The notes: generated from the letters alone by a model not told the origin. 64,000 bases of DNA from Pleionea mediterranea (GCF_003148745.1 NZ_QGGU01000008.1:1-64000); one strand, 5' to 3'; numbered from the stretch's first letter, positions 1-8,159 are shown. Numbers and translations: made by a program.

Positions 1-92
1 AGTAAATGAAATTACTGATTAACTGATATTCGCCCACCTCGGTGAGCGAAAACTTTAGTATTGCTTATTGACTCAAGGAAGGCTCATATGTG
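1..92. other. Non-coding flank with imperfect hairpin
   Basis: This stretch lies downstream of the HNH nuclease gene and shows no credible ORF. Bases 29-50 form an imperfect inverted repeat: TTCGC pairs with GCGAA, CACC with GGTG, with one mismatch and a two-base gap at the centre. On the minus strand no run of T follows it, so it is a poor intrinsic terminator. It may simply mark the edge of the accessory region. Confidence 0.3.
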
Positions 93-839
93 TTAAGCAC
101 ACTCCAACACAAGCTCCAATGATGTGTCATGCAGCTTCTCTAGCTCGTCGCTCCAAAGTCCTTTTTCCTTAAGGATTTCTACTAACTTAGTGTAACTTGG
201 CTCGCAGTGTAAAACAGTCGCTGCAGTTGCGGAGTACGATGAACACGGCTGGCACTCTAAAAGTAAGCCCTCAATGCCTCCAAGTAGTATATTTTTTGAT
301 CGCGTTGTTTTACCCCTTTTCAGCCAGACTTGATATCTGTCATGAGCATCTCTGATAGAAGATAAAACTTGTTCGCCAATTTCAAAGCGTTTAAATACAG
401 CCCTTTCTGAGTGATTTAGGTTAAGCACATCGATTGTATTTTTACCTACGTTCGTCTTATCAGTTAATCTATATAATTTAAAACCCAAGTGAGATTTCGG
501 ATCAATTAAGAAAGGATTTATAATAGGCTCAGCCAACACATCATGAGCACCCTTAGCGCCGTTACATCGTTTACAAGAAGGCAGGAGATTGTCCCAGATC
601 ACGACTTTTTCTGGGTTCGAGCCCTTATCTTCAAAATGTTCAACCTCCATATAATTACTCTCAGCATTGAGCTTGCATTCGCAATATGCGCATTTGCTAG
701 AACTACTTAAAAGTAATGCATCTTTAATCTTTTCATGATTCCACACATTGTTCCCGGTATCTTTAAATAGTACTGTCAAACGTTCAACTGTTTCATCATT
801 TAGGTAATCAGGCGCCTCTGATTTATTCAGCTTTATCAA
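93..839 (-). CDS. ptuB: HNH endonuclease, Septu PtuB-like (TIGR02646-type)
   Basis: This is a predicted HNH nuclease of the kind paired with an ABC/SMC ATPase in Septu systems and in retron-associated PtuAB effectors. Counting from the start chosen here, the core carries Cys50-x2-Cys53 and Cys89-x2-Cys92 as a likely zinc knuckle, Glu67-His68 as the HNH histidine region, and Asn84 and Asn93. I prefer a TTG start at 839 over the upstream codon at 863, because AAGGGGG lies six bases before it and the protein then begins MIKLNK, as family members tend to. The start lies 17 bases inside the 3' end of the ATPase gene, so the two are probably translationally coupled. Length is 248 aa. Nuclease function and defence role are inferred from family and pairing. 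Confidence 0.75.
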   Translation of the reverse strand: MIKLNKSEAPDYLNDETVERLTVLFKDTGNNVWNHEKIKDALLLSSSSKCAYCECKLNAESNYMEVEHFEDKGSNPEKVVIWDNLLPSCKRCNGAKGAHDVLAEPIINPFLIDPKSHLGFKLYRLTDKTNVGKNTIDVLNLNHSERAVFKRFEIGEQVLSSIRDAHDRYQVWLKRGKTTRSKNILLGGIEGLLLECQPCSSYSATAATVLHCEPSYTKLVEILKEKGLWSDELEKLHDTSLELVLECA

Positions 840-2007
840 TTGCAACCCCCTTAATTGAAGCAAGCTGAAATTTCAGCATCTTTCTCATATGATTGTTTGG
901 GTGAAGCATAGAGTCTAAAGAATCATATGCACTCAATGCAGCATCATAATTTTCTTTTTCGATAGCAGACTCAAACCTTACAATAGTGTCTGTAAAAAGA
1001 TTAGTTCTCAAGTCACACATCCCCATCACGTCCATTAGGACTTCTTCTATTGTCCAGCCTTTAAATCCATGGTTGGTACTAGGTAAAGGGCGTTGAGTTG
1101 CCTTGCCGTCAACTCCTTCAATGGCAATTATTTGTTTAGGTTGTGCGGATTGAATTATATGAGGGCTGTGAGTTGTACAGATAAATTGAGCCTTTGGAAA
1201 AATCTCTGTAAGAACAGAAGCTATTATGGCCTGCCACTCAGGGTGCAAATGAAGTTCAACTTCGTCAACCAAGATGATTCCATCGAAATCTTTCGCTTTT
1301 ATTTGCGGATCGGAAAATCTAAATTCAATCTCTTTTATTATTCCAAATATTATTGAGAGACATGATTTAAATCCTGATGACAAGTATTCATAATAAATTT
1401 CACCACTTGGAGTATTAACCAATATTTCATTAGTTGAAGCGTCGACTCGACTAAATTTAAATTCTTGGTTTAATACCGAAAAGCTATCCCTGGCTAGTTC
1501 ATAGTTAGCTATTTGAATCGCTGTTAATGTTCCATGAGGGGAATAAAGGTACCGATTAACCAACCAGTTTTTTACATCATTCAACTTGACGCCGGCTATA
1601 GCTTCTCCCCACGTGCTTCCTTGTAGTTTTTCAGTATCTTTACCCACAGCCTGAAGAGCTTGATACTCGAAGGTCCTATTTATTTTTAGTGAAAGCAACT
1701 TTGTCGAAAGGTCATTGAGTCCATGTATTTCGGCCTGCTGGCTAGGCACAAATTCTGTAAATTCGACATTTGACACTCTTTCATCGCCATCAATGTCAAC
1801 TTTTGCGAAAATATGGCTTTTTTCACACTTAGCATTACGCTTGAGTATGTTTGTTCTTCCACTTGAAAATGTATGAGCAACTGACTCAAGAATAGTCGTT
1901 TTCCCAATTCCATTCGGCCCACATATAATATTCATCTTAGGATCTAGGATTAAATCAAGGCTTTCTATCCCGCCAACACCAGTTATATTTATTTCTTTAA
2001 TCCACAT
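823..2007 (-). CDS. ptuA: AAA/ABC-type ATPase, Septu PtuA-like
   Basis: This SMC/Rad50-like AAA_21 ATPase of 394 aa is the probable sensor or scaffold subunit of a two-gene defence cassette with the downstream HNH nuclease. Visible motifs, numbered from the start used here: Walker A GPNGIGKT near residues 30-37, ABC-signature-like YLSSGFKS near 208-215, Walker B IILVDEVELHLHP near 244-256 (catalytic Asp-Glu about 248-249), and an H-loop TTHSPHII near 278-285. No long coiled coil separates the halves, as in OLD/PtuA-type rather than true SMC proteins. I moved the start from 2025 to ATG 2007, because AGGA lies six bases upstream of the latter and nothing resembling a ribosome site precedes the former. 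No reverse transcriptase or TOPRIM domain is seen, which argues against a retron or an OLD protein. Confidence 0.72.
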   Translation of the reverse strand: MWIKEINITGVGGIESLDLILDPKMNIICGPNGIGKTTILESVAHTFSSGRTNILKRNAKCEKSHIFAKVDIDGDERVSNVEFTEFVPSQQAEIHGLNDLSTKLLSLKINRTFEYQALQAVGKDTEKLQGSTWGEAIAGVKLNDVKNWLVNRYLYSPHGTLTAIQIANYELARDSFSVLNQEFKFSRVDASTNEILVNTPSGEIYYEYLSSGFKSCLSIIFGIIKEIEFRFSDPQIKAKDFDGIILVDEVELHLHPEWQAIIASVLTEIFPKAQFICTTHSPHIIQSAQPKQIIAIEGVDGKATQRPLPSTNHGFKGWTIEEVLMDVMGMCDLRTNLFTDTIVRFESAIEKENYDAALSAYDSLDSMLHPNNHMRKMLKFQLASIKGVAIDKAE

Positions 2008-2112
2008 ATTTATTCCTAATTTCACATGCCAAAGGCGTCTACAAGTTGTGGGCCACTCGGCCGCTTAACGCTTGTTTAAATTGTGAGGCTGCCTTTCAGC
2101 CGAATCTAATTT

Positions 2113-2424
2113 CTATGAGCCGTCATCCATTGCGAATACGCAAATCTGTCGCCTATTGATAGCCTGTATAATTCCTCTATACGAGCGCTCATCATGAAAG
2201 AATTCAACTTCTTTATCCAATAGCTTAGGGGAATGTCCCTCGAGGTCGCCTCAAAATCCGAACATTAGTTCGTTGTCATTTTCGGTTGGCTCTGATTCTA
2301 ACCAGCATGAAACTGTAAGTTTATTAATGTCAAAATCGAAACTAACACATATGTAGCGCATGTTTTTCGAGACATTTCCTAACAAGGAGGTCTGACTCAA
2401 AATCATCAACTCTTGCTTATTCAT
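2113..2424 (-). pseudogene. Small hypothetical gene split by an in-frame TGA
   Basis: Reading the minus strand from ATG 2424 gives 57 codons beginning MNKQELMILSQ, then TGA at 2251-2253. The same frame then runs open for 45 more codons, including DKEVEFFHDERSYR, to TAG at 2113-2115. The composition of both halves is protein-like and their junction (FGF, stop, GDLEGHSPK) reads as one protein of about 103 aa with a single nonsense change. I do not recognise the family with certainty; the size resembles the small orphan proteins of accessory regions. No good Shine-Dalgarno sequence precedes the ATG. Either the gene is dead or the 57-aa product is made. There is no sign of a selenocysteine element, though I cannot fold RNA here. 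Confidence 0.5.
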
Positions 2425-2648
2425 TTGGACTCATAACAGCTTATTCTATTCAGCAAACCACAAGTAATGAATCCATATTCACCGAGATAGATCTAATTAT
2501 TAAAAATAATAAATAGGTTACTGGCTTCCGTATCATTTGCCAACTTTATTATTTCCACGAAACGAATTTAGTATATCTATGAGCAATTCTCTTTTTATCA
2601 TAACGTTACCGAAACATAAAGCGAAGTAAGAGTAACTGTCTGACAAAT
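2425..2648. other. Non-coding accessory DNA, AT-rich
   Basis: With the flanking bases this belongs to a stretch of more than 700 bases without an intact gene, between the ATPase and the acetyltransferase. I see no credible ORF, RNA gene or long repeat in it. It separates a broken minus-strand gene from an orphan plus-strand translation start, so it probably contains a deletion or insertion junction, but no target-site duplication is evident. Confidence 0.3.
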
Positions 2649-2692
2649 AACTACTTGTGCATGTAGTTTAAAACTAGTAGTTTTCAAGGAGG
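2649..2692 (+). promoter_or_regulatory. Operator-like double palindrome plus strong RBS
   Basis: Two adjacent inverted repeats are visible. The first has arms AACTAC (2649-2654) and GTAGTT (2663-2668). The second is AAAACTA-G-TAGTTTT, a perfect 15-base palindrome at 2670-2684. A near-consensus ribosome site AAGGAGG (2686-2692) follows at once, five bases before an ATG. The shared ACTA/TAGT core suggests two binding sites for one dimeric regulator over a translation or transcription start. The gene they should serve is missing or truncated after 13 codons. The regulatory role is inferred. Confidence 0.4.
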
Positions 2693-2697
2693 AATAA

Positions 2698-2739
2698 ATG
2701 AGTCACCAAGAAAAAACAAAGCTTATATGGCAAGTATGA
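2698..2739 (+). pseudogene. 13-codon remnant of a plus-strand gene
   Basis: ATG at 2698 follows a strong AAGGAGG and opens a frame reading MSHQEKTKLIWQV before TGA at 2737. The amino-acid start is ordinary for a soluble bacterial protein, so this looks like the 5' end of a gene whose body was lost when the convergent acetyltransferase gene (stop at 2760) was joined to it. A functional leader peptide is the alternative, but no attenuator-type hairpin or T-run follows. I cannot name the family from 13 residues. Confidence 0.4.
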
Positions 2740-2759
2740 TCAAAATTGAGGTCGCTGTA

Positions 2760-3278
2760 TTATTCAATGGAATTGAGTTGCTTAATCTGGGTTACTTTAT
2801 TATCGTAACACCAAGTCATTTCTATCATTCCTTCGTCACTTTTCCTTTTGACTTCATTTGTTTGAGCCAACTCAACAAAACCCAGTTTTTTATAAAAACA
2901 CCTGGCGCTAGTATTATTCGAAGTAACTTGAAGCCTTACTTCTGTATGACCTACGGATAAAGCATGGTCTAATAATGTTTTTATTAATGCTTTACCAACC
3001 CCCTGCTCTCGAGCGGCTGGTTTAACCCACATGGAGACAATCTCATACGTCTCTTTCTTGTCTAGAATGCCAACTAAACCAATTGCATTTTTATAGTCAT
3101 AAGCGATTAAAAATTGAGAGCCAAGCTTACCAGCCGCCAAAAGCTTCCACTCTTTATCAGTGAGGTTATTGGCCTCTTCATATGAAATGCAAAATGCATC
3201 AGGAGAGTCTAAAAGTGATTCTAGCCTTATGGATTTAAGAGACTCCCATTGACTCTCATTTATTTCTTCAATATTCAT
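2760..3278 (-). CDS. GNAT-family N-acetyltransferase
   Basis: This 172-aa protein has the single-domain GNAT fold. The acetyl-CoA pyrophosphate-binding motif A is clear as the beta-strand VSMWVKPAA followed by REQGVGKAL (about residues 83-100). Motif B is TSNNTSARCFYKKLGFVEL near residues 122-140. It transfers an acetyl group from acetyl-CoA to an amine on an unknown small molecule or protein. No strong ribosome site precedes ATG 3278. It heads a run of three minus-strand accessory genes with short gaps. The substrate cannot be predicted from sequence; such orphan GNATs are frequent cargo of accessory regions. Confidence 0.85.
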   Translation of the reverse strand: MNIEEINESQWESLKSIRLESLLDSPDAFCISYEEANNLTDKEWKLLAAGKLGSQFLIAYDYKNAIGLVGILDKKETYEIVSMWVKPAAREQGVGKALIKTLLDHALSVGHTEVRLQVTSNNTSARCFYKKLGFVELAQTNEVKRKSDEGMIEMTWCYDNKVTQIKQLNSIE

Positions 3279-3305
3279 TATTTTATTTAGCCCGCCAAGC
3301 TTCGA

Positions 3306-3635
3306 CTATGAAAACCGATCTTTCCACTTACCACCGTGCTCTATCAAACAGTTTTCTTCAGTATCAAAGCTTATCTGCCGACGTATATCTTTTAGTTTAA
3401 TATCGATAGTTATCAGCTTTTCCTGAATAAGTGCACACATAGCATCTTGATTTGTTTTAACCAGATTTTCGTTAGTATCATAAACACAAACAATCAATAG
3501 GGACTCTGGAAACTGATTGTAATTCACAAAGTGGGTTAGCCATTGAAAACCGGCGTACTGTTCCAATGCAATATCACAGGCTTCGGTTAATACGCTCCTA
3601 ATGGCATTATCTATTTTTTTATCGGTCTTTCTCAT
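3306..3635 (-). CDS. Conserved hypothetical small protein
   Basis: A soluble protein of 109 aa starts MRKTDKKIDN and ends HGGKWKDRF. It matches from memory a family scattered in Shewanella, Vibrio and relatives that databases sometimes label Fis-family regulator with little basis; no helix-turn-helix is apparent. Conserved-looking features are the segment FQWLTHFVNY, the strand-like SLLIVCVYDTNENL and the C-terminal FDTEENCLIEHGGKW. I chose ATG 3635 because family members start there; a TTG at 3650 would add five residues, and neither start has a convincing ribosome site. Function unknown. Confidence 0.6.
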   Translation of the reverse strand: MRKTDKKIDNAIRSVLTEACDIALEQYAGFQWLTHFVNYNQFPESLLIVCVYDTNENLVKTNQDAMCALIQEKLITIDIKLKDIRRQISFDTEENCLIEHGGKWKDRFS

Positions 3636-3674
3636 AGTAGGAATTAGCAACTCATTAATCTTTACAGTGCAACT

Positions 3675-3989
3675 TTATTGACAAGTTCCATTGTCATTAT
3701 TCGACTCACCATCAGTGAACTCGCCTCCAGAGTCAAGACAATGATCTATTGCAAGTTGAAGTTGCACATAGTCGTACACAAAGTAAATGCCCCATCCAAC
3801 CATACCAATAAACATTAAGCCGACTAGAATAACTAAAACGCCATCAGGATCCACATCTTTAGAAAACATGCGGCAAATTAAATAGCCCGAGCCTTTTATG
3901 ATTAATTCTATGACAACTTCAATAAAGAGACGACCTATAAACTTAAAAATTCCTCCAAGCAGCTCTCCTGCTATTTCACCAACGGGCAT
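3675..3989 (-). CDS. Small membrane protein, hypothetical
   Basis: This 104-aa protein has an amphipathic or membrane-active N-terminal segment (about residues 8-40, GGIFKFIGRLFIEVVIELII) and a clear transmembrane helix near 51-75 (VLVILVGLMFIGMVGWGIYFVYDYV). A short polar tail follows with two cysteines (Cys84, Cys103). AAGGA lies five bases upstream of ATG 3989, supporting the start. Similar small proteins occur as orphan cargo in marine gammaproteobacteria. It sits 25 bases upstream of the next small gene and may be co-transcribed with it. Function unknown. Confidence 0.6.
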   Translation of the reverse strand: MPVGEIAGELLGGIFKFIGRLFIEVVIELIIKGSGYLICRMFSKDVDPDGVLVILVGLMFIGMVGWGIYFVYDYVQLQLAIDHCLDSGGEFTDGESNNDNGTCQ

Positions 3990-4070
3990 CTTTTTCCTTT
4001 TGAATCGGTTTTGCTTGATTAGTCATGTTTAAAAATCTATTAAATATTCGATGATAAACACGCTCTAAGT

Positions 4071-4625
4071 TTACCGCCAAATGCCATCATCATGATACAA
4101 CACCAATAGATCCGCCGCAGCTTTCACCAGGCTCTGTAAATAGTGAGAGGTGTTATGACTTTGCTGTTCTGGCGAATTAGACTTAACCACCTCATCAGTA
4201 TCCTTATTTCCAGAAATATTACTAACCGTCTTCTGCTTAACAGATACTTTCTGTGATTGTTGTCTGTTTTCCATTGGCTGTTGTTTACGTAATTTTTGCG
4301 CGATAAATAAATATTTACGACTGAAACCCAATAAAGCTTCGCGGGCAGAAGATGCTTGTTGATAAGGTATATGCCCAATGGGTAAATCACCATTAATAAA
4401 CCAGGCTGTCTTTGTGTTTTGCATCTCTTGGTAGCTTATTTGCCACACCGATAGCACCGGTTGAAGTTGACGAGATTGCAGCTCACTGATGTGGCACACA
4501 CGCCAACTACGCTTTTGGCAGTAATCGACTATTTCAATTATTTGAGACTGGCACCAGGGACTGAATCGAGCCAGGTCTAATGACGAAATGACATCGTTTG
4601 GGTGACTCGATTGCTCGGGCGTCAT
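4071..4625 (-). CDS. DUF4826-like hypothetical protein
   Basis: This 184-aa cytoplasmic protein has a conserved-looking N-terminal half (FSPWCQSQIIEIVDYCQ, then VLSVWQIS and TAWFINGDLPIGHI) and a Gln/Ser/Lys-rich low-complexity stretch near residues 108-152. A short C-terminal helix follows, ending DDGIWR. I associate this layout with DUF4826, found next to the gamma-carbonic anhydrase gene in Alteromonadales-type genomes; that match is from memory. ATG 4625 follows AAGGTG and lies three bases after the stop of the upstream carbonic anhydrase gene, so the two form one transcript. Role unknown. Confidence 0.6.
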   Translation of the reverse strand: MTPEQSSHPNDVISSLDLARFSPWCQSQIIEIVDYCQKRSWRVCHISELQSRQLQPVLSVWQISYQEMQNTKTAWFINGDLPIGHIPYQQASSAREALLGFSRKYLFIAQKLRKQQPMENRQQSQKVSVKQKTVSNISGNKDTDEVVKSNSPEQQSHNTSHYLQSLVKAAADLLVLYHDDGIWR

Positions 4626-4628
4626 AAG

Positions 4629-5150
4629 TTACACCTTTTTTAAGCTGCTTTTGTATTGATCGATTTTACGAGTATAGACGCTGGCGCTGTTTTCTAACGC
4701 CTGTTTTTCATCATTGGTGAGATCTCTGACGACTTTTCCCGGATTGCCCATAACCAGCACACCGGATGGTATCTCTTTGCCTTCGGTGATTAAGGTATTG
4801 GCACCTATTAAGGTATGAGAGCCAATGCTCGCGCCATTAAGAATCACAGAGTTAATACCGATAAGGCTGTAATCCCCTATGCTGCAACCGTGTAGCATTA
4901 CCTTGTGCCCTACCGTCACGCCCTTGCCGACTTTAAGTTTTAAACCCGGATCGGTATGCAGTACCGAGTTGTCCTGAATATTAGTGTTGTCACCAATAAT
5001 AATGTCGTCAGTGTCGCCGCGGATCACCGCATTAAACCAGACGCTGACATGTTGCCCAAGGGTTACCCGGCCAATAATATCGGCGCTTTCAGCGATAAAG
5101 CTGCTATTAAAATCGATTTTAGGTGCAATATTATCTATTGAATAAATCAT
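4629..5150 (-). CDS. Gamma-carbonic anhydrase family protein (YrdA-like)
   Basis: This left-handed beta-helix protein of 173 aa is built from hexapeptide repeats (for example [15 protein letters not shown] and VGKGVTVGH). It would form a trimer with metal sites between subunits. The three expected zinc or iron histidines are seen in VLHTD, VGHKV and MLHGC. Family members hydrate CO2 or have lost activity; many bacterial YrdA/PaaY relatives are poorly characterised. The start is ATG 5150, where GGGAG sits five bases upstream, rather than the in-frame codon at 5192. The gene is first of a two-gene unit with the DUF4826-like gene. Confidence 0.85.
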   Translation of the reverse strand: MIYSIDNIAPKIDFNSSFIAESADIIGRVTLGQHVSVWFNAVIRGDTDDIIIGDNTNIQDNSVLHTDPGLKLKVGKGVTVGHKVMLHGCSIGDYSLIGINSVILNGASIGSHTLIGANTLITEGKEIPSGVLVMGNPGKVVRDLTNDEKQALENSASVYTRKIDQYKSSLKKV

Positions 5151-5504
5151 TATAACTCCCGTTAAAAACCAGTAAATTAATGCATTGCACAAGGCGTCAA
5201 AAAGACCAAACTCATCAGACCAGACAAGCAGCCATTATTCCATGAAAATACCGCTTCTTTCATTAAAAGGCACTTAAATGTGGTTAAAAATACGTCAATC
5301 GATAAAATTAAGCTAGAGATTTAAATGTCACAGTGGTAAGGTTGCGCCACCTCAGAAAGGGGGTAACTTTTGAGCGTTTTTTAGACAGTATTAATGCAGT
5401 TGATTGGTTACAAAAAAGCTTGATGAATCGATTGAGCATTCATCGCCGTTACCTCCCACAAGACCAGTCTGACAAATTTATTATATTTAAGCGAGGTTAC
5501 ATCA
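5151..5504. other. Divergent intergenic region, no gene seen
   Basis: This is the spacer between the divergently transcribed carbonic anhydrase and aldehyde dehydrogenase genes. It must hold promoters for both. I see no consensus -35/-10 pair, riboswitch or long repeat. A 66-codon plus-strand frame at 5333-5533 overlaps the dehydrogenase start, has no ribosome site and an odd composition, and is not taken as a gene. The dehydrogenase start is supported by CGAGG eight bases before ATG 5505. Confidence 0.4.
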
Positions 5505-7028
5505 ATGGATATATTGAAAGAATTAGGTATTGAAAGCGTAAATTCTGGCGCTTCACTCTCCAGCAACGAATGGAGCACTACCTCCGATCAAGGTGTTATT
5601 GAGTCCATCAACCCAGCGACAGGTGAAGTGATTGCGTCTGTTAACGCCGCTTCCGAGCAAGATTACGAAACCATCATTGAGCGCGCAGAAGAAGCCTTCA
5701 AAGTATGGCGCATGACAACTGCCCCACAACGTGGTGAAGTAGTACGTCAAATAGGTAATGCGTTACGTGAACATAAAGACGCCCTGGGCAGCCTCGTTTC
5801 TATGGAAATGGGTAAAATTAAAGCCGAAGGTGACGGTGAAGTTCAAGAAATGATCGATATGGCCGATTTTGCCGTAGGTCAATCGCGCATGCTTTACGGT
5901 AACACCATGCACTCTGAGCGTCCTGAACACCGTATGTACGAACAATGGCACCCACTGGGTATCGTTGGCGTTATTTCTGCATTTAACTTTCCGGTAGCCG
6001 TATGGTCCTGGAACGCTTTTGTTGCAGCGGTATGCGGTAACGTAACCGTATGGAAACCATCACCAAAGACGCCTTTAACAGCTATCGCTGTACAAAATAT
6101 TTGTAACAAAGTCCTTAAAGACAATGGCTTCCCAGAAGTGTTCTACACCTTTGTTGACGGTACCGATAACAAGCTGGCTGACAAAATAATCAACGATACC
6201 CGTGTTAAGAAATTATCCTTCACCGGTTCCAGCGTTGTTGGAAAAATGGTTGGTGTTAAAGTTGCCGAGCGAATGGGCAAATGCCTGTTAGAGCTTTCCG
6301 GTAACAATGCTTTGATCATCGATGAGTCTGCCGATCTGGATAACGCTATTCCATCATCCGCATTTGGTGCGGTAGGTACTGGCGGTCAGCGTTGTACCAC
6401 CACTCGCCGTTTAATAGTGCATGAAAACATTGCCGATAAAGTTATCGAATCAATGGTTGGTGCTTACGGTCAGGTGAAAATTGGTAACCCACTGGATAAC
6501 GATACGCTGATGGGTCCTCTGATTGACGACGTTGCTGTTAAAAACTTTGAAAAAGCCGTTGCTGACGCAGTAGAGCAAGGCGGCGAAGTACTTTATGGCG
6601 GTAAAGCCATTGAAGGTAAAGGTCACTTTGTTGAGCCAACGATTATTCGTGCCGAAAACCATTGGCCGGCCGTGCAAAACGAAACCTTTGCACCAATCGT
6701 TTACATAATGACATTTAAAACCATCGAAGAAGCCATCGAAATGAACAACTCTGTTCGTCAGGGCTTATCGGCGGCCATGTTCAGCATGAACATGCGTAAC
6801 ATCGAAAAATTCTTATCCGCTGCTGGCAGCGACACTGGTATTGCCAACATTAACATCGGTACTTCCGGTGCTGAAATTGGTGGTGCGTTCGGTGGTGAAA
6901 AAGAAACCGGTGGTGGTCGTGAAGCCGGTTCTGATGCATGGAAAGCTTACATGCGTCGTCAAACCAATACGATTTTCTGGGGTGAAAAACCCGCTCTTGC
7001 ACAAGGCATTGAGTTTAACCTCGGTTAA
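5505..7028 (+). CDS. amaB: L-piperidine-6-carboxylate / aminoadipate-semialdehyde dehydrogenase (ALDH7)
   Basis: This 507-aa NAD-dependent aldehyde dehydrogenase belongs to the ALDH7 (antiquitin) group, which oxidises alpha-aminoadipate semialdehyde, the open form of piperidine-6-carboxylate, to aminoadipate in lysine or pipecolate breakdown. Visible catalytic residues are Asn161 (FNFPVAV), the general base Glu263 (ELSGNN) and the nucleophile Cys297 ([10 protein letters not shown]). SFTGSS marks the NAD site. The C-terminal [18 protein letters not shown] followed by [14 protein letters not shown] is a typical ALDH7 signature and includes the substrate-binding acidic residue. It is 65 bases upstream of an amino-acid dehydrogenase on the same strand, suggesting a shared catabolic transcript. 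Substrate choice is inferred from subfamily. Confidence 0.88.
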   Translation: MDILKELGIESVNSGASLSSNEWSTTSDQGVIESINPATGEVIASVNAASEQDYETIIERAEEAFKVWRMTTAPQRGEVVRQIGNALREHKDALGSLVSMEMGKIKAEGDGEVQEMIDMADFAVGQSRMLYGNTMHSERPEHRMYEQWHPLGIVGVISAFNFPVAVWSWNAFVAAVCGNVTVWKPSPKTPLTAIAVQNICNKVLKDNGFPEVFYTFVDGTDNKLADKIINDTRVKKLSFTGSSVVGKMVGVKVAERMGKCLLELSGNNALIIDESADLDNAIPSSAFGAVGTGGQRCTTTRRLIVHENIADKVIESMVGAYGQVKIGNPLDNDTLMGPLIDDVAVKNFEKAVADAVEQGGEVLYGGKAIEGKGHFVEPTIIRAENHWPAVQNETFAPIVYIMTFKTIEEAIEMNNSVRQGLSAAMFSMNMRNIEKFLSAAGSDTGIANINIGTSGAEIGGAFGGEKETGGGREAGSDAWKAYMRRQTNTIFWGEKPALAQGIEFNLG

Positions 7029-7093
7029 TAAGAAGTATTTAAGGGGAGTCGCTCACAGACTCCCCTGTTCGTTCCATTACTAGGAGACATGTT

Positions 7094-8131
7094 ATGGCAG
7101 TTTTTAATCTGCGTGCTTACGATGATCACGAACAGGTAGTTTTCTGTAGTGATAGCGAATCTGGCCTAAAAGCCATTATTGCTATCCACAGCACTGCTCT
7201 GGGCCCTGCTACAGGGGGTTGTCGTATGTGGGAATACAACTCGGACGAAGGCGCACTTATTGACGCGTTACGTCTATCACGGGGTATGACCTACAAAAAT
7301 GCAATGGCTGGATTAAACATGGGTGGCGGTAAGTCCGTCATCATCGGCAATCCTCGAACCATGAAGTCGGAAGAACTTTTTCGGGCGTTTGGTCGATTTG
7401 TTGATAATCTAAAAGGACGTTACGTTACCGCCGAAGACGTCGGGATCACCCCAGCTGACATGGCAATGGTTCATAAAGAAACCAATCATGTTTTGGGTCT
7501 TGAAGGTAAAAGTGGCGATCCTTCTCCGGTAACCGCTTATGGTGTTTACATGGGTATGAAAGCAGCGGTTAAACATCGACTGGGCCGAGAGTCTTTAGAC
7601 GGTGTAAAAATAGCTGTTCAAGGTCTTGGTCATGTAGGTCAGTACTTATGCGAACATTTAAGTAATGAAGGCGCAAAACTGCTGGTCACTGATATCAATA
7701 AAGAATCTATCGATACTGTTGTGTCCAAGTGTGGCGCTATCGCTATTGATAAAGATGAAATTTACGAGCAAGACGTTGATGTTTATGCCCCTTGTGCATT
7801 AGGCGCAACTTTGAATGATGTGACCATCCCTAAGATCCGCGCAAAAGTGATTGCTGGTGCTGCTAATAATCAGTTAGCCGAAGATCGTCATGGTGATGAG
7901 TTGAAAAAACGTGGCATTTTGTACACGCCAGATTACATCTTAAACGCTGGCGGCATTATTAATGTCTCGTTTGAAGAAAAATACGATCGTGATGCTGCAC
8001 TTCGCAAAGTGGATGAAATTTACAATACACTGGAAGAAGTTTTTGCGACTGCTGAAAAGCAGGACAAAACCACCAATGTGGTTGCTGATGAGTTAGCTCG
8101 TAAGCGAGTTGCTGAGGCAAAAAAGCAATAG
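7094..8131 (+). CDS. Leucine dehydrogenase family (Glu/Leu/Phe/Val dehydrogenase)
   Basis: This 345-aa NAD-dependent amino-acid dehydrogenase oxidatively deaminates a branched-chain or aromatic amino acid to the 2-oxo acid and ammonia. The N-terminal catalytic domain carries the two lysines Lys68 (MTYKNA) and Lys80 (MGGGKSVI) and a glycine-rich substrate loop. The Rossmann domain has GLGHVG at 177-182. Length and motifs fit leucine dehydrogenase; valine or phenylalanine specificity cannot be excluded. AGGAGA lies six bases before the ATG. It follows amaB closely and is ended by a strong intrinsic terminator, so the pair looks like a short amino-acid catabolism operon. Confidence 0.88.
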   Translation: MAVFNLRAYDDHEQVVFCSDSESGLKAIIAIHSTALGPATGGCRMWEYNSDEGALIDALRLSRGMTYKNAMAGLNMGGGKSVIIGNPRTMKSEELFRAFGRFVDNLKGRYVTAEDVGITPADMAMVHKETNHVLGLEGKSGDPSPVTAYGVYMGMKAAVKHRLGRESLDGVKIAVQGLGHVGQYLCEHLSNEGAKLLVTDINKESIDTVVSKCGAIAIDKDEIYEQDVDVYAPCALGATLNDVTIPKIRAKVIAGAANNQLAEDRHGDELKKRGILYTPDYILNAGGIINVSFEEKYDRDAALRKVDEIYNTLEEVFATAEKQDKTTNVVADELARKRVAEAKKQ

Positions 8132-8159
8132 TTATTTGAAGTATTAAATGCTTCGATCA

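Noticed and set aside
823-2025. Start of the ATPase at 2025
   Set aside because: No ribosome site precedes it, whereas ATG 2007 has AGGA at the right spacing and gives a normal ABC-type N-terminus.
93-2025. Retron or OLD-family interpretation of the defence pair
   Set aside because: No reverse transcriptase, no ncRNA-like inverted repeats upstream and no TOPRIM domain fused to the ATPase.
2040-2095. Integron attC-like sequence on the minus strand (CAAGCGTTAAGC with an upstream GCCTCACAATT)
   Set aside because: It resembles the two ends of an attC, but the distance between the boxes is far below the known minimum, the first box has a mismatch, and no second copy is found at the other gene junctions.
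2727-2960. 77-codon plus-strand frame over the acetyltransferase
   Set aside because: It is antisense to a clear GNAT gene, lacks a ribosome site and has no recognisable motif.
5333-5533. 66-codon plus-strand ORF upstream of amaB
   Set aside because: No ribosome site, atypical composition and overlap with the amaB start; probably chance.
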